Shown: positions 12,973 to 16,131 of the stretch, in pieces
Layout: each line of letters begins with the position of its first letter
Position numbering within the stretch: the first letter of the stretch is position 1
DNA from: DASPXK01 sp035637315
GTDB taxonomy: Bacteria > Chloroflexota > UBA6077 > JACCZL01
Length of the DNA stretch: 16,131 nucleotides
Direction: 5' to 3'
Assembly: GCA_035637315.1 (NCBI GenBank)
Contig: DASPXK010000131.1
Span: 1-16,131, forward strand
Made by a program: the position numbers and the translations under genes
Notes under the pieces: generated by a model
What the model was told of the DNA's origin: nothing
Seen by the model: only the letters and a program-made list of their open reading frames with translations
The model's database searches: none

Positions 12973-14394
12973 ATGCCGCACCAGGTGATCATGCCGACCC
13001 TCGGACTGACGATGGAGGAGGGCACCATCACCGAGTGGCTCAAGCGGGAGGGCGACGAGGTCACCAAAGAGGAGCCGCTGTTCGTCGTCGAGACGGACAA
13101 AGCGGCGCTGGAGGTCCCCGCTCCGGCCAGTGGGGTGCTGCGCGAGATCCTGGTGCCGGTCGGGCAGACGGTCCGGGTCAGCGCGCCGATCGCCGTCATC
13201 GCCCAGCTGGGTGAGGCCGAGGAAGCGCCAGCACCGGTACCCGGGGCGTCGAGGGCAACGGTCGCTGCGGCGCGCCCTGGGAGCGGTCCGCCCCGGCGGA
13301 CCCCCGCTGGGAGCGCGGGCGTCTCGCCCGCCCCCGCTGGAAGCGGACGACTTCGGGTCTCGCCCCGGGCGCGGATGGTGGCCGCCCAGCTCGGAGTGGA
13401 TCCGGCGAGCCTGGCAGGGAGCGGGCCGGAGGGGCGAATCGTCGAGCGCGACGTGCGGGCGGCTGCCAGCGCGCCGGCAGCGGTTGCCGCTCAGCCGGCC
13501 GCCCCCGAGCGCATCGTCGCCTCGCCGCTGGCCCGCAAGCTGGCCACCCAGCACGGCGTCGACCTGGCGCTGATCAAGGGCAGCGGTCCAAACGGCCGGA
13601 TCACCGAGAAGGACGTGACCGGGTATGTCGAGGCGCGGGAGGCCGCGGCCGCGCCGGCCGCCGCGCCTGCGCTGGCAGCCCCTGTCGCCGCCAGCTTCGA
13701 GCCGCTCGGGCGCGTCCGTCGGATCACGGCCGAGCGGATGGCCGCCTCAGCCCGCAGCGTGGCGCGAGTCACGCTGCTCATGGAAGTGGACATGACCGAG
13801 GCGGTGCGCTTCCGAGGCCAGCTCGCGCCCGAATTCGAGCGGCGTTACGGCGCTCGCCTGGTCTATGACGCCATGCTCGCCAAGGTTGCCGCCATCGCCC
13901 TGGCGGAGCACCCCCACCTCAACGCGCAATGGCAGGAGGGCGCCGACGGGCAGCCGCCTGGACTGCGACTCCAAGCCCAGATCAACGTCGGCATCGCTAC
14001 CGCAGCCGAGCAGGGCCTGCTGGTGGTCGTCCTCCGCGACGTCGACAAGAAGCCGCTTCACGAGCTGAACGCCGAGCTCGCAGCACTGGTCGGTAAGTCT
14101 CGCCACAATCGGCTGGGCCCAGACGACATCTCGGGCAGTACGTTCACCATCACCAATCTCGGTGGCTATGGCGTAGAGGCGTTCACGCCGATCGTCAACC
14201 CACCCGAATCGGCAATCCTCGGTATCGGCCGGATCGCGCCCAGGCCGGCCGTGGTCGATGGCCAGGTGGTGGTGCGTGAGCTGATGTACTTGAGCCTCGC
14301 GTTCGACCACCGGGTCGTCGATGGCGCCGGGGCCGCCCAGTTCCTGCAGCGGATCAAGCAGGTCCTCGAGTCGCCCTATATCCTGCTGGCGTAG
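12973..14394 (+). CDS. 2-oxoacid dehydrogenase complex E2 (dihydrolipoyl acyltransferase)
   Basis: A 473-residue E2 core protein. It transfers the acyl group made by E1 to CoA through a swinging lipoyl arm. Residues 1-80 are a lipoyl domain with the modified Lys43 in VETDKAALEV. Two peripheral-subunit-binding domains follow, at 128-163 (VSPRARMVAAQLGVDPASLA) and 181-219 (VASPLARKLATQHGVDLALI), then an Ala/Pro linker. The catalytic domain (about 238-473) has SFTITNLGGYGVEAFTP-like strands as seen in the family and the active-site His446 and Asp450 in DHRVVDG. The linker at about residues 102-125 is repeat-derived. No E1 or E3 gene is in the window, so pyruvate, branched-chain or acetoin specificity is unresolved. 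The start has AGAGGGA 6 nt upstream. Confidence 0.94.
   Translation: MPHQVIMPTLGLTMEEGTITEWLKREGDEVTKEEPLFVVETDKAALEVPAPASGVLREILVPVGQTVRVSAPIAVIAQLGEAEEAPAPVPGASRATVAAARPGSGPPRRTPAGSAGVSPAPAGSGRLRVSPRARMVAAQLGVDPASLAGSGPEGRIVERDVRAAASAPAAVAAQPAAPERIVASPLARKLATQHGVDLALIKGSGPNGRITEKDVTGYVEAREAAAAPAAAPALAAPVAASFEPLGRVRRITAERMAASARSVARVTLLMEVDMTEAVRFRGQLAPEFERRYGARLVYDAMLAKVAAIALAEHPHLNAQWQEGADGQPPGLRLQAQINVGIATAAEQGLLVVVLRDVDKKPLHELNAELAALVGKSRHNRLGPDDISGSTFTITNLGGYGVEAFTPIVNPPESAILGIGRIAPRPAVVDGQVVVRELMYLSLAFDHRVVDGAGAAQFLQRIKQVLESPYILLA
13276..13345. repeat. Hairpin-bearing repeat units inside the E2 linker
   Basis: Three consecutive units share CTGGGAGCG or CTGGAAGCG at a spacing of about 30 nt. 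The first two contain perfect hairpins: GGTCCGCC-cc-GGCGGACC (13285-13302) and GCGGGCG-tct-CGCCCGC (13315-13331). This resembles intergenic G/C hairpin repeats but here is read in frame as the Gly/Pro/Ala/Ser linker. Confidence 0.65.
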
Positions 14395-14404
14395 GTAGCG
14401 AGGG

Positions 14405-14430
14405 TTTGAACCACCAGGACACGAAGGCAG
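14405..14430. repeat. Fragment of a second repeat type (GAACCACCAGGACACGAAG)
   Basis: The string after the E2 stop resembles the widespread bacterial intergenic repeat with a GAACCACCA-GGACACGAAGG core. Only one copy is in this window, so the assignment relies on memory of that motif. Confidence 0.35.
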
Positions 14431-14440
14431 CCGGTCTCTC

Positions 14441-14515
14441 TGTCATCCTCAGCGAAGCGAAGGATCCGCCACCCGAACGCCGGATGACGGATTCTTTGCT
14501 GCGCTCAGAATGACA
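14441..14515. repeat. Imperfect inverted repeat, TGTCAT family, copy B
   Basis: The 28-nt arms 14441-14468 (TGTCATCCTCAGCGAAGCGA...) and 14488-14515 (...TGCGCTCAGAATGACA) closely match the arms of copy A at 469-553. The end of the right arm contains the ATG (14510-14512) of the phosphodiesterase-like gene. Confidence 0.8.
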
Positions 14516-15991
14516 ACCACGCCGGTGCCGCGCGCGAAACGCGCCTTCATCATGGTCTGGGAAGGCATGCGGCCCGACCTGATCTCAGCAGAGTTGACGC
14601 CCAACCTGGCGAGTCTGGCGGCGCGAGGTGTCCGCTTCCTCGACAGCCACGCCGTCTTCCCGACGGTCACCCGGGTCAACTCGGCCTCGCTCTCGACGGG
14701 CGCATGGCCAGCCGAGCATGGCATCGCGGGCAACACGGTTTACGCGCCCGGCGTGGACGCAAGGGCCCCGATTTCGATCGGCGACCATCACAGCCTGTAC
14801 GCGTTGATCGAGAGCCGCGGTGGCCGGCTTGTGCCATGCGACACGCTGGCCGACCGCGTCGCCGAGGCGGGCGACCGCACCGTCGTCGTCAGCACGGGCT
14901 CACCGGGCTCGGCCTTCCTCTGCCACCCGCGGGTGCGCGAATGTCCGGGCGACCGCCTCTTCAACCCCGCCATCATGCTGCCTCGGGGAGCAGGCCAGGA
15001 GCTCGTCGACAGGCTCGGGCCAATCCCGGCTTCGACGATCCCGAACACGGAGCGCGATGCCTACTTCGCCCGCGCCATCGCCGAGTACGTCCTGCCCGAG
15101 CTCGACCCGAGGCTGCTGATCTATTGGCACACCGATCCGGATGTCACCCAGCACCGCCGCGGACTGGGAAGCCCCGACTCGATGGCCGCAATTCGAAACG
15201 CCGACACGAATCTGGGCCTCGTGCTAGCGGTGCTCGACGGGGATGGTCGAATGGACGAGATGGTCGTGGCCGTCGTATCCGACCACGGCTACGCCTCGAT
15301 CGACCCGGCCGTGGAAGCGCAGTCGCCGCTCGTCGCGGCCGGCCTCGGCGTGGAGCTCGAGGCCGGGCGGCTGATCCTGTCGAACAATGGGCTCTCGCTT
15401 TTCGCGAACGTGCCGGACGGCGACTCTCGGCGGATCGAATGGGTCGCGCGCGCGCTTCAGGCCTGGGAGTACGCTGGGCCGGTCTTCAGCGGCGCTCGCG
15501 GCCAGCCGACAGTCCAGGGAACGCTTCCGATGCCGCTGGTCGGCGTGGACGGGGAGTTGGCGCCAGACGTGCTCTGCACTCTGGTCTGGAACGACGCGCC
15601 AAACCAGTACGGCCTGGGCGGCCGCTCGGCCGGGCTGACCACACAGTACCTGGCCACCCACGGCGGCATCAGTCCGTGGGAGGTTCGCAACACCTTCATT
15701 CTGGCGGGCGCGGGCGTCAAAGTCGGGCTGGAAGACCCGCTCCCGGCCGGCAACCTCGACCTGGTGCCGACCTTGGTTCACCTGCTGGGCCTGGACTCGG
15801 CTTCCAGCCCATCTCTGACCGGCCGCGTCCTCGCGGAGGCGCTGAACGGCGGCCCAGAACCCGGCCAGATCAAGGTTCGCCAGGAGACGGTCGGGGCCGA
15901 GCGCGACGGCTATCGCGCCAGCCTCCGCTTCTCGCTGGCCGGCGGCGCCCGCTACCTGGACTTCGGCTGGGCGGAGCGCGAGTCATCCTGA
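14510..15991 (+). CDS. Type I phosphodiesterase / alkaline phosphatase superfamily protein
   Basis: A 493-residue cytoplasmic-looking protein of the nucleotide pyrophosphatase/phosphodiesterase branch of the alkaline phosphatase superfamily. These metal enzymes hydrolyse phosphodiester or phosphonate bonds. The likely nucleophile is Thr54 in FPTVTRVNSASLSTG, with Asn57 nearby. Metal ligands appear in WHTDPDVTQHRRG, in VVSDHGYAS and in the late THGG. The first ligand, normally Asp in a VDGxRPD motif, is Glu18 here (VWEGMRPD). The ATG at 14510 lies inside a repeat and has no Shine-Dalgarno; the in-frame GTG at 14525 is an alternative. The stop also lies in a repeat fragment. Substrate unknown. 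Confidence 0.88.
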   Translation: MTTTPVPRAKRAFIMVWEGMRPDLISAELTPNLASLAARGVRFLDSHAVFPTVTRVNSASLSTGAWPAEHGIAGNTVYAPGVDARAPISIGDHHSLYALIESRGGRLVPCDTLADRVAEAGDRTVVVSTGSPGSAFLCHPRVRECPGDRLFNPAIMLPRGAGQELVDRLGPIPASTIPNTERDAYFARAIAEYVLPELDPRLLIYWHTDPDVTQHRRGLGSPDSMAAIRNADTNLGLVLAVLDGDGRMDEMVVAVVSDHGYASIDPAVEAQSPLVAAGLGVELEAGRLILSNNGLSLFANVPDGDSRRIEWVARALQAWEYAGPVFSGARGQPTVQGTLPMPLVGVDGELAPDVLCTLVWNDAPNQYGLGGRSAGLTTQYLATHGGISPWEVRNTFILAGAGVKVGLEDPLPAGNLDLVPTLVHLLGLDSASSPSLTGRVLAEALNGGPEPGQIKVRQETVGAERDGYRASLRFSLAGGARYLDFGWAERESS

Positions 15992-15992
15992 G
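15983..15992. repeat. TGTCAT-family decamer at the phosphodiesterase stop codon
   Basis: TCATCCTGAG is the same decamer that begins the left arm of copy A (471-480). It includes the TGA stop (15989-15991). It is short enough to be chance, but it occurs next to another fragment of the family. Confidence 0.35.
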
Positions 15993-15999
15993 TTTTCAT

Positions 16000-16052
16000 G
16001 TCCCATGGGGACACCCGCACGAATGAAAAGGGCACCCATCGGACGTTTTTTT
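16000..16052 (+). terminator. Possible terminator after the phosphodiesterase gene
   Basis: GTCCCATGGG (16000-16009) and CCCATCGGAC (16035-16044) pair at 9 of 10 positions, and a run of seven T follows at 16046-16052. The loop of 25 nt is long, but an internal GTCCC-ATG-GGGAC hairpin could tighten it. It suits a rightward intrinsic terminator between convergent genes. Confidence 0.45.
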
Positions 16053-16055
16053 CAA

Positions 16056-16079
16056 AGCAGCGAAGCAAAGGATGACAGC
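16056..16079. repeat. TGTCAT-family fragment, copy C
   Basis: AAGCAGCGAAGCAAAGGATG followed by ACA matches the inner part of the family's left arm joined to the terminal GACA. It lies just after the rplL stop codon on that gene's strand. Confidence 0.5.
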
Positions 16080-16084
16080 GAGGC

Positions 16085-16131
16085 CTACTTGATCTCGACG
16101 GTGGCGCCGGCCTCGCGCAACTTGGCGGCGG
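16085..16131 (-). CDS. rplL: Ribosomal protein L7/L12, C-terminal fragment (cut by window edge)
   Basis: The last 14 residues of a leftward gene are visible: AAKLREAGATVEIK, followed by TAG (16087-16085). This is the very conserved end of L7/L12 (family pattern K-L-x-x-A-G-A-x-V-E-x-K), the stalk protein that recruits translation factors to the 50S subunit. The rest of the gene is beyond the window. No rpoB follows; the next gene downstream is convergent, so rplL is the last gene of its unit here. Confidence 0.85.
   Translation of the reverse strand, partial: AAKLREAGATVEIK

Noticed and set aside
14704..16026. 440-residue frame overlapping the phosphodiesterase gene
   Set aside because: It is extremely rich in Arg, Gly and Pro and lies in another frame of a gene with intact catalytic motifs.
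1..16131. CRISPR array, tRNA or rRNA genes, transposase or integrase
   Set aside because: No regularly spaced direct repeats, no cloverleaf-like sequence and no recognisable transposase or integrase motifs were seen on either strand.

Overview
The window is a high-GC bacterial chromosomal segment. It probably comes from an environmental Chloroflexota-like organism. That is an inference from high GC, frequent GTG starts, a GPP34-family protein, an aldehyde:ferredoxin oxidoreductase with a MoaD-like neighbour, and several families of short G/C-rich palindromic repeats. No rRNA, tRNA or CRISPR array is visible, so the phylum cannot be proven from this sequence.

Region 1-4523 is read leftward: the start of uraD (cut by the window edge), uraH, a thiolase, a DAO-type FAD oxidoreductase, a YccF-like membrane protein and an alpha/beta hydrolase. 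uraH and uraD are translationally coupled and are consecutive steps of urate breakdown to allantoin. The others look like general catabolic genes. A TcuA-like flavoprotein dehydrogenase (4589-6079) is divergent from the hydrolase.

Region 6086-6923 holds a compact leftward two-gene module. A DUF4160-like small gene, broken by an apparent +1 frameshift, overlaps by ATGA a DUF2442-like/HTH regulator. A sigma70-like promoter precedes it, and the spacer of that promoter contains most of an 18-bp perfect palindrome. This looks like an autoregulated toxin-antitoxin-like pair. A cupin gene follows on the + strand at 7257.

Region 7775-11013: a 59-residue small gene and a secreted Ig-like/proline-rich protein run leftward. 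A MoaD/ThiS-like sulfur carrier and an AOR-family tungsten or molybdenum enzyme run rightward, with a tandem palindromic repeat between them that supplies the AOR ribosome binding site.

Region 11091-12810: a GPP34-family gene (+) converges on and overlaps a leftward pair made of a 106-residue helical protein and a winged-helix plus PD-(D/E)XK nuclease-like protein. This pair is the best candidate here for an undescribed system.

Region 12889-16131: a promoter with an operator-like palindrome leads into a 2-oxoacid dehydrogenase E2 gene with two peripheral-subunit-binding domains and a repeat-derived linker. A type I phosphodiesterase-like gene follows, whose start and stop codons both lie in copies or fragments of one interspersed repeat. 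The leftward 3' end of rplL (ribosomal protein L7/L12) is at the right edge.
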